A DNA stretch of 64,000 bases, taken from positions 996,556 through 1,060,555 of the forward strand of contig NZ_CM001558.1 of the NCBI RefSeq assembly GCF_000281895.1, written 5' to 3'. This document shows, one piece after another, positions 16,071 through 23,815 of this stretch (its first letter is position 1; every line of letters starts with the position of its first letter). The notes beneath the pieces are model-generated. The model saw only the letters and a program-made list of their open reading frames with translations. It searched no databases and had not been told where the DNA came from. This DNA comes from Pseudomonas fluorescens Q2-87 (lineage in GTDB: Bacteria; Pseudomonadota; Gammaproteobacteria; Pseudomonadales; Pseudomonadaceae). Made by a program: the position numbers and the translations under genes.

Positions 16071-17111
16071 TCAAGGAGCAGGGTTTGGGTGATCCTTGTG
16101 AATCGCCTCGATCCCCGCCAGCACTTCATCCGATAGCTTCAGGTCGAAGCTGGCTATGTTGCTGTCCAGTTGTTCCAGCGTGGTGGCGCCGATGATGTTG
16201 CTGGTCACGAACGGCTGCTGGGTGACGAACGCCAGGGCCATCTGGGCTGGGTCCAGACCATGTTCGCGGGCCAGCGCCACATAACGGCTGCACGCCGCTT
16301 CCGATTGCGGATTGAAGTAGCGCGCGAAACGGCTGTAGAGCGTCAGGCGGCCCTTGGCCGGTCGTGCGCCGTTTTCGTATTTGCCCGACAGGAAGCCGAA
16401 CGCCAGGGGCGAATAAGCCAGCAGGCCGCACTGTTCGCGAATGGCAATCTCCGAAAGGCCGACTTCAAAGCTGCGGTTGAGCAGGTTGTACGGATTCTGG
16501 ATCGACACCGCGCGAGGCCAGCCGCGGGCTTCGGCCAAGGCCAGGAACTTCATGGTGCCCCACGGCGTTTCGTTGGATATGCCGATGTGGCGGATCTTGC
16601 CGGCGCGGACTTGTTCGTCCAGGGCTTCGAGGGTTTCTTCCAGTGGGGTGAACGATTCCTCGGCGTTGTGCTTGTAGCCCAGTTGGCCGAAGAAGTTGGT
16701 GCTGCGTTCCGGCCAGTGCAATTGGTAAAGGTCGATCCAGTCGGTCTGCAGGCGCTTGAGGCTGGCATCCACCGCTTCGACGATGTGGCGGCGGTTGTGC
16801 TTGAGATTCTTGTCGCGGATGTAGTCGATGGTGTTGCCCGGGCCGGCGATCTTGCTTGCCAGGATCCAGTCGGCACGGTCACCGCGGCTCTTGAAATAAT
16901 TGCCGATATAACGCTCGGTGGTGGCGTAGGTCTCGGCCTTCGGCGGCACCGGGTACATCTCGGCGGTGTCGATGAAATTGATGCCGGCACCCTTGGCGCG
17001 TTCGATCTGGGCGAACGCCTCGGCCTCGCTGTTCTGCTCACCCCAGGTCATGGTGCCGAGGCACAGGGCACTCACGTTCAGATCGGTACGGCCTAGCTGG
17101 CGATAATCCAT
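16071..17111 (-). CDS. tas: Aldo-keto reductase Tas
   Basis: The 346-residue protein is a (beta/alpha)8 NADP(H)-dependent aldo-keto reductase. The catalytic set is visible: D48 and Y53 in FIDTAEMY, K87 in ASKI, and H132 in YQLHWPE. It matches the Tas/YajO-type reductases, whose physiological substrates are poorly defined. The start was placed at MDYRQLGRTD because AAGGAG lies just upstream; the frame is open for another 18 codons to 17165 but without a ribosome binding site. It is a lone gene facing away from rplM. Confidence 0.9.
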   Translation of the reverse strand: MDYRQLGRTDLNVSALCLGTMTWGEQNSEAEAFAQIERAKGAGINFIDTAEMYPVPPKAETYATTERYIGNYFKSRGDRADWILASKIAGPGNTIDYIRDKNLKHNRRHIVEAVDASLKRLQTDWIDLYQLHWPERSTNFFGQLGYKHNAEESFTPLEETLEALDEQVRAGKIRHIGISNETPWGTMKFLALAEARGWPRAVSIQNPYNLLNRSFEVGLSEIAIREQCGLLAYSPLAFGFLSGKYENGARPAKGRLTLYSRFARYFNPQSEAACSRYVALAREHGLDPAQMALAFVTQQPFVTSNIIGATTLEQLDSNIASFDLKLSDEVLAGIEAIHKDHPNPAP

Positions 17112-17281
17112 CGGGGACTCCTTGGGCAAAACAATCATAAAAGCAGGTTGAAATATTTTTCGCAATCTGCATAATTGCGCACCTCTTTCTGCAGTGGAAG
17201 TGATGCGCCGCCGCCGAAGAATCTTGCCGTTGAACGGACGCGCCGACCCGAGCCCCCGAAAGCGTCTGTATCCGGCTGCCT

Positions 17282-17310
17282 TTGACTTGTCAAAGTACGC
17301 ACTATTCAGT
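17282..17310 (+). promoter_or_regulatory. Possible sigma70 promoter for rplM-rpsI
   Basis: TTGACT (17282-17287) is followed after 15 bp by TATTCA (17303-17308), about 50 bp before rplM. Spacing is short, so this is a weak call based on position upstream of a ribosomal protein operon. Confidence 0.35.
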
Positions 17311-17356
17311 AAGATCCGCCGTCTAATTTACAGGGCGGCCCCTGAGGCTATAAAGA

Positions 17357-17785
17357 ATGAAAACTTTTACTGCTAAACCGGAAACAGTAAAGCGCGACTG
17401 GTTTGTCGTCGACGCTGCTGGTCAGACCCTGGGTCGTCTGGCCACCGAAATCGCGAGCCGTCTGCGTGGCAAGCACAAGCCTGAGTACACCCCTCACGTT
17501 GACACCGGTGACTACATCGTCGTGATCAACGCTGAGCAAGTACGTGTTACTGGCGCTAAAACCACTGACAAAATGTACTACTCCCACTCCGGTTTTCCTG
17601 GCGGCATCAAGTCGATCAACTTCGAAAAGCTGATCGCCAAAGCCCCTGAGCGCGTGCTCGAGACCGCGGTTAAAGGCATGCTGCCTAAAAACCCACTGGG
17701 TCGCGACATGTATCGTAAGCTGAAAGTCTATGCGGGCGCTGCTCACCCTCATACTGCTCAGCAGCCCCAAGAACTGAAGTTTTAA
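17357..17785 (+). CDS. rplM: 50S ribosomal protein L13
   Basis: The 142-residue protein matches bacterial L13 throughout, including the LGRLATEIA and HSGFPGG segments and the terminal [16 protein letters not shown] region. L13 binds 23S rRNA early in large-subunit assembly. Codon use is biased to the common highly expressed set, as expected. It is followed 14 nt later by rpsI, the usual two-gene operon; the E. coli L13 protein represses its own operon through the leader, and whether this holds here is not visible. Confidence 0.98.
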   Translation: MKTFTAKPETVKRDWFVVDAAGQTLGRLATEIASRLRGKHKPEYTPHVDTGDYIVVINAEQVRVTGAKTTDKMYYSHSGFPGGIKSINFEKLIAKAPERVLETAVKGMLPKNPLGRDMYRKLKVYAGAAHPHTAQQPQELKF

Positions 17786-17799
17786 CGGAATAGTTCATT

Positions 17800-18192
17800 A
17801 TGTCGGCGACTCAAAATTACGGCACTGGCCGTCGCAAGACTGCAACCGCACGCGTTTTCCTGCGTCCGGGCACTGGTAACATCTCCATCAACAACCGCAC
17901 CCTGGATAACTTCTTCGGTCGCGAAACTGCCCGCATGGTAGTTCGTCAGCCGCTGGAACTGACCGAGACCGTCGAAAAATTCGACATCTACGTCACTGTT
18001 ATCGGTGGTGGTGTAAGTGGTCAAGCTGGCGCAATCCGCCACGGCATCACTCGCGCCCTGATGGATTACGACGAAACCCTGCGCGGCGCCCTGCGCAAAG
18101 CCGGTTTCGTAACTCGCGATGCTCGTGAAGTTGAACGTAAGAAAGTCGGTCTGCGTAAAGCGCGTAAGCGTCCGCAGTACTCGAAGCGTTAA
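17800..18192 (+). CDS. rpsI: 30S ribosomal protein S9
   Basis: The 130-residue protein is S9, with the [16 protein letters not shown]-terminus and the basic tail ending in RPQYSKR, which reaches the decoding centre and contacts P-site tRNA. It is co-transcribed with rplM and followed by a strong terminator. Confidence 0.98.
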   Translation: MSATQNYGTGRRKTATARVFLRPGTGNISINNRTLDNFFGRETARMVVRQPLELTETVEKFDIYVTVIGGGVSGQAGAIRHGITRALMDYDETLRGALRKAGFVTRDAREVERKKVGLRKARKRPQYSKR

Positions 18193-18214
18193 TTTCGCTT
18201 CCGCTTTCAAAAGG

Positions 18215-18247
18215 CGCCCAGTTCCTCACGGAGCTGGGCGTTTTTTT
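18215..18247 (+). terminator. Rho-independent terminator after rpsI
   Basis: CGCCCAGTTCC (18215-18225) pairs with GGAGCTGGGCG (18230-18240) around TCAC, followed by seven T. One G-T pair interrupts an otherwise perfect 11-bp stem. Confidence 0.93.
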
Positions 18248-18275
18248 ATGCGTGAAAGAATTGCTCTGTGACAAC

Positions 18276-18302
18276 TTGCCACATTCATAGAGCCCCTATA
18301 CT
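18276..18302 (+). promoter_or_regulatory. Candidate sigma70 promoter for petABC
   Basis: TTGCCA (18276-18281) and TATACT (18297-18302) are separated by 15 bp, about 145 bp before petA. The -10 match is good; spacing is shorter than ideal. Confidence 0.45.
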
Positions 18303-18448
18303 ACAAGGCTTAGCGGTTTGGCCGCTTGGTAATTACCTTGTCAGAATTGGGGGTTTTCATTACCATTCGGCAAAATTTTTATAAGTTCAGATTTTTACTT
18401 AGTAGACGCCTGATCTAACAGGCCACAAAGCTGATGGGAGAGGACTGA

Positions 18449-19042
18449 ATGAGCAATGACGGCGTGAATGCAGGCCGGCGTCGCTTCCTGGTAGCAGCCA
18501 CATCCGTGGTGGGTGCTGCAGGAGCGGTGGGGGCTGCGGTCCCGTTCGTGGGGTCATGGTTTCCCAGTGCCAAGGCGAAAGCCGCAGGTGCACCGGTGAA
18601 AGTGAATGTCAGCAAGATCGAGCCAGGCCAGCAGATGATTGCTGAGTGGCGCGGCCAGCCGGTGTTCATCGTCCGCCGTACAGAGGAAATCCTGGGGAAT
18701 CTGAAAAAGATCGAGGGCCAGTTGTCCGACCCTTCCTCCAAGAACTCGACTCAACCGGAATATGTCAATCCTGAGACGCGCTCGATCAAGCCGGAAATCC
18801 TGCTGCTGATCGGCATCTGCACGCACCTGGGTTGCTCGCCAACGTTCCGTCCTGAAGTGGCCCCTGCCGATCTGGGCAAGGATTGGGTCGGTGGCTATTT
18901 CTGCCCTTGCCACGGCTCCCACTATGACCTGGCTGGTCGCGTCTACAAGTCGCAACCTGCACCTCTGAACCTGCCAGTTCCCCCGCATTCCTATGAGACC
19001 GACGACGTCATTGTCATCGGCGTCGATACGGAGAAAGCGTGA
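18449..19042 (+). CDS. petA: Ubiquinol-cytochrome c reductase Rieske iron-sulfur subunit
   Basis: The 197-residue Rieske protein carries CTHLGC at 124-129 and CPCHGSH at 152-158, supplying the two Cys and two His ligands of the 2Fe-2S cluster. The N-terminus has a twin-arginine signal (GRRRFLVAAT) followed by a hydrophobic anchor, consistent with Tat export and retention in the inner membrane. It takes electrons from ubiquinol at the Qo site and passes them to cytochrome c1. A good GGGAGAGGA site precedes the ATG. Its TGA overlaps the petB ATG. Confidence 0.97.
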   Translation: MSNDGVNAGRRRFLVAATSVVGAAGAVGAAVPFVGSWFPSAKAKAAGAPVKVNVSKIEPGQQMIAEWRGQPVFIVRRTEEILGNLKKIEGQLSDPSSKNSTQPEYVNPETRSIKPEILLLIGICTHLGCSPTFRPEVAPADLGKDWVGGYFCPCHGSHYDLAGRVYKSQPAPLNLPVPPHSYETDDVIVIGVDTEKA

Positions 19043-20253
19043 TGAGCAAATTCATGGATTGGGTTGATGCGCGCTTTCCCGCGACCAAGATGTGGGAAGA
19101 CCATCTCAGCAAGTATTACGCTCCAAGAAACTTCAACTTCTTTTATTTCTTCGGTTCCCTCGCACTGCTCGTTCTGGTCAACCAGATCGTCACCGGTGTC
19201 TGGCTGACCATGAGCTACACCCCGTCGGCTGAAGAAGCTTTTGCTTCCGTCGAATACATCATGCGTGATGTCGAGTACGGCTCGATCCTGCGTCTGCTGC
19301 ACTCCACCGGCGCCTCGGCGTTCTTCATCGTGGTCTATCTGCACATGTTCCGTGGCCTGCTCTACGGTTCGTACCAGAAGCCTCGCGAGCTGGTGTGGGT
19401 TTTCGGCATGCTGATCTACCTGGCGCTGATGGCTGAAGCCTTCATGGGCTACCTGCTGCCGTGGGGCCAGATGTCCTACTGGGGTGCCCAGGTGATCATC
19501 TCGCTGTTCGGTGCGATCCCGGTCATTGGGAACGACCTGACCCAATGGATCCGTGGTGACTACCTGATCTCGGGCATCACCCTGAACCGCTTCTTTGCCC
19601 TGCACGTGGTAGCCCTGCCGATCGTGATTCTCGGCCTGGTGGTGCTGCACATCCTGGCGCTGCACGAAGTCGGCTCGAACAACCCGGATGGCGTGGACAT
19701 CAAGAAACACAAGGACGAGAACGGCGTACCGCTGGATGGCATTGCCTTCCACCCGTACTACACCGTGAAAGACATCGTCGGCGTGGTGGTCTTCCTGTTC
19801 ATCTTCTGTTCCATCGTGTTTTTCTTCCCGGAGATGGGCGGTTATTTCCTCGAGAAGCCGAACTTCGAACAGGCGAACGCATTCAAGACTCCTGAGCACA
19901 TTGCCCCGGTCTGGTACTTCACGCCGTTCTACGCGATTTTGCGAGCTATCCCGGACAAGCTGATGGGCGTCATCGCCATGGGTGCGGCCATCGCCGTGCT
20001 CTTCGTCCTGCCGTGGCTGGACCGCAGCCCCGTCAAGTCGATGCGCTACAAAGGCTGGCTGAGCAAGATCTGGCTCGTGGTGTTCTGCATCTCGTTCGTG
20101 ATCCTGGGCGTGCTAGGGGTACTGGCACCGACACCGGAGCGTACGTTGCTGTCGCAGGTTTGCACCTTCCTGTACTTCGCCTACTTCATTCTGATGCCGT
20201 TCTACACCAGGCTCGAGAAGACAAAACCGGTTCCGGAAAGGGTGACTGGCTGA
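19042..20253 (+). CDS. petB: Cytochrome b subunit of the bc1 complex
   Basis: This is the 403-residue multi-pass membrane subunit with the quinol oxidation and reduction sites and two b haems. The haem-ligand histidines are in the LLHSTGASAFF / VYLHMF helix pair and the FFALHVVALP / LHILALH pair. The Qo-site motif reads PVWY rather than the PEWY of many mitochondria and alpha-proteobacteria, a substitution I recall from other gamma-proteobacteria. At 403 residues it is full length (about eight membrane helices). The ATG at 19042 shares its A with the petA stop; a GTG one codon earlier is less likely. Confidence 0.97.
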   Translation: MSKFMDWVDARFPATKMWEDHLSKYYAPRNFNFFYFFGSLALLVLVNQIVTGVWLTMSYTPSAEEAFASVEYIMRDVEYGSILRLLHSTGASAFFIVVYLHMFRGLLYGSYQKPRELVWVFGMLIYLALMAEAFMGYLLPWGQMSYWGAQVIISLFGAIPVIGNDLTQWIRGDYLISGITLNRFFALHVVALPIVILGLVVLHILALHEVGSNNPDGVDIKKHKDENGVPLDGIAFHPYYTVKDIVGVVVFLFIFCSIVFFFPEMGGYFLEKPNFEQANAFKTPEHIAPVWYFTPFYAILRAIPDKLMGVIAMGAAIAVLFVLPWLDRSPVKSMRYKGWLSKIWLVVFCISFVILGVLGVLAPTPERTLLSQVCTFLYFAYFILMPFYTRLEKTKPVPERVTG

Positions 20254-21035
20254 TGAAAAAGCTATTTGCTGTACTGATTCTTGCTGCCATGCCTGTACTG
20301 TCCTTCGCGGCCGAACACGGTGGTCCAGAGCTGGAAAAAGTCGACATCGACGTTTCCGATAAAGCGGCCATGCAGGACGGCGCCCGTACGTTCGCCAACT
20401 ACTGCATGGGTTGCCACAGTGCCAAATTCCAGCGCTATGAGCGCGTGGCTGACGACCTGGGCATCCCGCACGAGCTGATGCTGGAGAAGCTGGTATTCAC
20501 CGGCGCCAAGCTGGGCGACCATATGACCATCGGCATGCAGCCTGCAGACGCCAAGACCTGGTTCGGCGCTGCGCCGCCGGACCTGACCCTGGTGGCACGG
20601 GTGCGCGGCACCGATTGGCTCTACGGTTACCTGCGTTCGTTCTATGAAGATCCTGCGCGTCCATGGGGCGTGAACAACAAGGTCTTCCCGAACGTCGGCA
20701 TGCCTAACGTCCTGGTCGGCCTGCAGGGTCGCCAGGTGGTAGGCTGCAAGCAGGTCCAGATTGTCGAGCACGGCAAGAAGCAATTCGATCCGCTGACCGG
20801 CACCGCTTTGACCCACGAAGCCTGCGATCAGTTGACCATATTGCCGAACACCGGCAGCCTGACACCGGAGCAGTTCGACGAGAAGGTCAAGAACCTGGTG
20901 ACTTTCCTGGCCTACTCGGCCAACCCGGTGAAGCTGGAGCACCAGCGCATCGGTACTTATGTATTGCTGTACCTGGCGTTCTTCTTCGTATTCGCTTACC
21001 TGCTCAAGCGTGAATACTGGAAAGACGTGCATTGA
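20253..21035 (+). CDS. petC: Cytochrome c1 subunit of the bc1 complex
   Basis: The 260-residue protein starts with a Sec signal (MKKLFAVLILAAMPVLSFA), carries the haem c attachment motif CMGCH at 51-55, a probable axial methionine in VGMPNV, and a C-terminal anchor helix (YVLLYLAFFFVFAYLL) ending in KREYWKD. It accepts electrons from the Rieske subunit and reduces periplasmic cytochrome c. The ATG overlaps the petB stop by one base, so petABC is tightly coupled. The frame extends upstream to 20013 within petB but that part is not coding. Confidence 0.97.
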   Translation: MKKLFAVLILAAMPVLSFAAEHGGPELEKVDIDVSDKAAMQDGARTFANYCMGCHSAKFQRYERVADDLGIPHELMLEKLVFTGAKLGDHMTIGMQPADAKTWFGAAPPDLTLVARVRGTDWLYGYLRSFYEDPARPWGVNNKVFPNVGMPNVLVGLQGRQVVGCKQVQIVEHGKKQFDPLTGTALTHEACDQLTILPNTGSLTPEQFDEKVKNLVTFLAYSANPVKLEHQRIGTYVLLYLAFFFVFAYLLKREYWKDVH

Positions 21036-21071
21036 TAACGCTGTAAGCTGCAAGCCGTTGCTGTTAATCGT

Positions 21072-21155
21072 GCGCGCCCAAGGGCGTCTCTGAAGGTGTA
21101 ACGAGCCTGGCCAGCCAGGTGTTACGAGAGACGTCCTCTGGGCGCGCTCGTTTTT
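21072..21155 (+). terminator. Long hairpin terminator between petC and sspA
   Basis: GCGCGCCCA (21072-21080) pairs with TGGGCGCGC (21139-21147). Inside it, AGGGCGTCTCT pairs with AGAGACGTCCT, then GTAAC with GTTAC, then CCTGG with CCAGG, giving an almost continuous ~76-nt hairpin ending in CTCGTTTTT. It is much longer than a minimal terminator; it ends the pet operon 39 nt before sspA. Confidence 0.88.
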
Positions 21156-21193
21156 CCGTTTTTCGATAATTTCAACAAGCGAGGAGGATCGCC

Positions 21194-21811
21194 ATGGGCG
21201 TGACCAATCGGTTGGCCTGTTACTCCGACCCCGCCGACCACTATTCCCACCGGGTACGTATCGTACTTGCAGAGAAGGGTGTCAGCGCCGAGATCATTTA
21301 CGTTGAGGCGGGTCGTCAGCCGCCGAAGCTGATCGAGGTGAACCCTTACGGCAGTCTGCCCACCCTGGTCGATCGCGACCTGGCGTTGTGGGAGTCGACC
21401 GTGGTGATGGAATATCTGGATGAGCGTTATCCGCATCCACCTTTACTGCCGGTGTACCCTGTCGCGCGTGCCAATAGTCGTTTGCTGATTCATCGCATCC
21501 AGCGTGACTGGTGCGGGTTGGTTGACCTGATCCTGGATTCCCGGACCAAGGAGCCCGCGCGAGTCGTGGCGCGCAAAGAGCTGCGTGAAAGCCTGACTGG
21601 CGTGTCGCCGCTGTTCGTCGACAAGCCGTTTTTCCTCAGTGAGGAACAAAGTCTGGTGGATTGCTGCCTATTGCCCATACTCTGGCGTTTGCCGATTCTG
21701 GGTATCGAACTGCCGCGGCCCGCCAAGCCGCTGCTTGATTATATGGAGCGCCAATTTGCGCGTGAGGCTTTCCAGGCGAGTCTGTCTGGCGTCGAACGCG
21801 ACATGCGCTAA
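21194..21811 (+). CDS. sspA: Stringent starvation protein A
   Basis: The 205-residue protein has a glutathione-S-transferase fold: an N-terminal thioredoxin-like domain (about 9-85) with the SspA-type [13 protein letters not shown] helix, and an all-helical C-terminal domain. SspA binds RNA polymerase and redirects transcription during stress, and in Pseudomonas affects virulence and alginate traits (family knowledge). It is followed 17 nt later by sspB, the usual pair. A GAGGAGGA ribosome binding site lies 6 nt upstream of the ATG. Confidence 0.95.
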   Translation: MGVTNRLACYSDPADHYSHRVRIVLAEKGVSAEIIYVEAGRQPPKLIEVNPYGSLPTLVDRDLALWESTVVMEYLDERYPHPPLLPVYPVARANSRLLIHRIQRDWCGLVDLILDSRTKEPARVVARKELRESLTGVSPLFVDKPFFLSEEQSLVDCCLLPILWRLPILGIELPRPAKPLLDYMERQFAREAFQASLSGVERDMR

Positions 21812-21828
21812 AGGCTTAGGGAGCCGCT

Positions 21829-22242
21829 ATGAACTCCAGTCGACCTTATCTGGTCCGCGCGCTCTACGAGTGGATTGTGGACAACGATTGCACCCCGCAT
21901 ATGCTGGTCAATGCCGAGTATCCGTCGGTGCAGGTGCCGCAGGGTTTTGCCAATGATGGGCAGATTGTCCTGAACGTTTCGCCGGCTGCCGTGCGTCATC
22001 TGCACATGGACAACGACGCGGTCAGTTTCGAAGGGCGCTTCGGTGGTGTGCCACACACTTTGTACGTGCCTATCGCGGCGATCCTGGGGATTTATGCTCG
22101 GGAGAATGGCCAGGGTATGGTGTTTGAGTTGGAAGCACCGTTGGATGGTGAAGATGAGCTTGAGGCGGATGATGATTTGCCGCCACCGGATGATGAGCCG
22201 CCGCGGCCTAGCGGTCGGCCTAGTCTTAAGGTGGTGAAGTAG
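21829..22242 (+). CDS. sspB: ClpXP adaptor SspB
   Basis: The 137-residue protein has a folded ssrA-tag-binding domain (about 1-110), an acidic linker (EDELEADDDLPPPDDEPP) and a terminal SLKVVK motif that docks on the ClpX zinc-binding domain. It delivers ssrA-tagged proteins from stalled ribosomes to ClpXP. It is co-transcribed with sspA and followed by a T-rich hairpin. Confidence 0.95.
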   Translation: MNSSRPYLVRALYEWIVDNDCTPHMLVNAEYPSVQVPQGFANDGQIVLNVSPAAVRHLHMDNDAVSFEGRFGGVPHTLYVPIAAILGIYARENGQGMVFELEAPLDGEDELEADDDLPPPDDEPPRPSGRPSLKVVK

Positions 22243-22282
22243 CGGAGCGGGTGATCTGTTCGCTGTTGCTGTTCGCTGAGGA

Positions 22283-22316
22283 AAATGCCTGTGTCGTGAG
22301 ATGTGGGCATTTTTTT
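22283..22316 (+). terminator. Terminator after sspB
   Basis: AAATGCCTGTGTC and GATGTGGGCATTT pair through a GTGA loop, using several G-U pairs in RNA, and run into a T tract ending at 22316. Confidence 0.8.
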
Positions 22317-22340
22317 GGCTGTATTCACTGGTGGATTGGT

Positions 22341-22663
22341 GTGTATATCCGTTTCTTCGGTAACGGCTACTTAGGGTTCCGCCCTTACGGCCGGTCACTT
22401 TTGGAAGAGCCGGGAGCCGGACCAGCCAAAAGTAACCAAAAGCGCTTTGCCCCACCACTGGGCACCTCGCCTAGGCTCGGTGTGCCCTCACTCCGGCATT
22501 GCTCCGTGGGCCCGCCGCGAAGGGCCATCCATGGCCCAGCGCGGCTATCCCGGCATCCATGCCGGGATGCCCACTGCGCAGTGCCTGCGTTCGGCCCTTG
22601 TGGTTAACGGGGCGCCCAAGATCAAAAGCAAAGCAAAAGCGAGGCGGCCTAACGGCCGACCTG
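22341..22663 (+). repeat. Long non-coding intergenic repeat, copy A
   Basis: This ~320-bp block begins GTGTATATCCG and ends with AACGGCCGACCTG. It recurs in inverted orientation at 23816-24118 with about 80-90% identity by eye. It contains two perfect palindromes: GGGCCAT-CC-ATGGCCC (22522-22537) and ATCCCGGCAT-CC-ATGCCGGGAT (22547-22568). Short frames inside it are disrupted by a one-base indel between copies, so I do not call a protein. It resembles long intergenic repeats that I recall from fluorescens-group genomes. Confidence 0.85.
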
Positions 22664-22734
22664 GCTCTCAGGGTGTATCCCCAGTGAAGCAAATGCCATA
22701 GCCGAGCAAAGCCCTGGATTGCGCCACCTATCCC

Positions 22735-22865
22735 TGTGGCGAGGGAGCTTGCTCCCGCTGGGTGGCGAAGCCGCCCCAAATCAGTGGCGCATTTCTTCAG
22801 CTAAACCACCTGAACCGGCCATACGACGGCTACGCCGCCGAGCGGGAGCAAGCTCCCTCGCCACA
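22735..22865. repeat. REP pair (BIME), GCGAGGGAGCTTGCTCCCGC family
   Basis: Units at 22735-22759 and (inverted) 22841-22865 match the pair between doeB and doeX. The following stretch up to 23006 contains no gene that I can support and probably holds the promoter of the DUF6124-type gene. Confidence 0.92.
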
Positions 22866-23006
22866 GGGGGCATCGTATGCCTTCAGATTAATGTTCGACT
22901 TTACCATTTTGCCCACATAACCCCACACATCCTTGCGCCTTTGCCTACAACTACGCCAGAATCCGCCCGCTTGTGCGCCTTGTCCCTGGGTTCTATTGTC
23001 TTCCTG

Positions 23007-23227
23007 CCACTGCCCATCAGTGGTCGGGTTTAGTAGCCCGGTAATTGCAACGGTTGCATGAGTCTCATCAGTCAGGCCTTCGCCTGCACTTGATGGTGGC
23101 TGTGCGCATGGCGCCTTAGGGCGCGCCGGGTTTCCGTTGCCTTACCGGTCTACTAACTTGCGCACAGCTGCCTCCTTTCGTTTAGTAGCGAGACGGTAGC
23201 TGCCTACTAACTTAAGGGAACGTAAAA
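23007..23227 (+). ncRNA. Candidate structured 5' leader (cis-regulatory RNA) of the DUF6124-type gene
   Basis: Several complementary arms are visible. CCACTG/CAGTGG forms a hairpin at 23007-23023. GTTTAGTAGCCCGGTAA (23028-23044) pairs with TTACCGGTCTACTAAC (23142-23157), 15 bp with one mismatch. Inside that loop, CATCA/TGATG (23066-23095) encloses AGGC-CTTC-GCCT. GCTGTGCGCA (23099-23108), also in the loop, is perfectly complementary to TGCGCACAGC (23159-23168), just outside the large stem, so a pseudoknot or an alternative fold is possible. TTAGTAG (23182-23188) pairs with CTACTAA (23204-23210), directly before the AAGGGA ribosome binding site. The TTAGTAG and CTACTAA arms of the two stems are identical and therefore exchangeable. 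Function is inferred. Confidence 0.55.
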
Positions 23228-23587
23228 ATGTACAAAATAACTCCGAATCCCCCAGAAGCAGCCTCTACCGCACAATCCGAAAAATCCAAAGCCAAGCAGC
23301 AAGACGAAGCCACGAAACGTGTACTTGATCACTACTTGCTGCCAAAGCCGGATAAATCCCAAGACGCGCCAAAACCGGGCCAGGTATTCACCGTCGTGAA
23401 AGGCCTCGATAACGAATGCCTGCTCGCCAATCTCAGCGAAACCCTGGCCTCGGCGGACGCCATGGCCAACGAACTCGCATTCGACCTGGACGGCTCACGG
23501 CGTCATTTGGCGCTTGGCATTCAGCAGCTGATCGAGCTGAGTTCACTGCTGGCGAACCAGGTGCTGGATAACGTCGACCCGCGATAG
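23228..23587 (+). CDS. DUF6124-family (formerly DUF3077) small protein
   Basis: The 119-residue protein has a charged, disordered N-terminal part (about 1-60: KITPNPPEA, Lys/Gln-rich) and a helical C-terminal part (about 65-115: LLANLSETLASADAMANELA ... QLIELSSLLANQVL). This matches the small Pseudomonas family DUF3077/DUF6124, whose members begin with a similar K-x-x-P-x-PP motif. The function is not known. No signal peptide or membrane helix is visible. The start ATG has AAGGGA 9 nt upstream. The gene stands alone, behind an elaborate leader and between two inverted long repeats, a setting that looks like an accessory insertion between the core genes sspB and dolP. Confidence 0.75.
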   Translation: MYKITPNPPEAASTAQSEKSKAKQQDEATKRVLDHYLLPKPDKSQDAPKPGQVFTVVKGLDNECLLANLSETLASADAMANELAFDLDGSRRHLALGIQQLIELSSLLANQVLDNVDPR

Positions 23588-23629
23588 CCATTAACGGCCA
23601 AGCCAGTTTTCGCCAGGCACTCTGTCTTC

Positions 23630-23789
23630 TGTGGGAGCGAGCTTGCTCGCGATGGTGTCAGGTCAGCACCATCGGCGTTGGCTGGCACACCGCAATCGCG
23701 AGCCAGCTCGCTCCCACAGTTGGATTGAGGTGCAGCCGGAGAGGCAGCTCGGCTGTCAGACCGCCTTCGCGAGCAAGTCCGCTCTCACA
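23630..23789. repeat. REP pair plus single REP unit
   Basis: A variant unit TGTGGGAGCGAGCTTGCTCG at 23630-23655 is inverted at 23695-23718. A third, degenerate unit (CTTCGCGAGCAAGTCCGCTC onward) follows at 23765-23789. Confidence 0.88.
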
Positions 23790-23815
23790 TTTGGAACGGA
23801 GTACGACCGGAGAGA

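Noticed and set aside
17194..17376. A 60-codon frame upstream of rplM
   Set aside because: It covers the likely rplM promoter and overlaps the rplM start; no ribosome binding site and no family match.
22447..22701. Short frame MAQRGYPGIHAGMPTAQ-type in long repeat copy A, also present in copy B
   Set aside because: The repeat copies differ by a one-base indel (GGGCCCGCC versus GGGCCGCC) that shifts the frame, and the palindromic DNA itself explains the shared peptide. It is often annotated as hypothetical protein but is likely non-coding.
22719..23033. A 104-codon plus-strand frame before the DUF6124-type gene
   Set aside because: It begins in a REP region and ends in the structured leader, with no ribosome binding site or recognisable protein.
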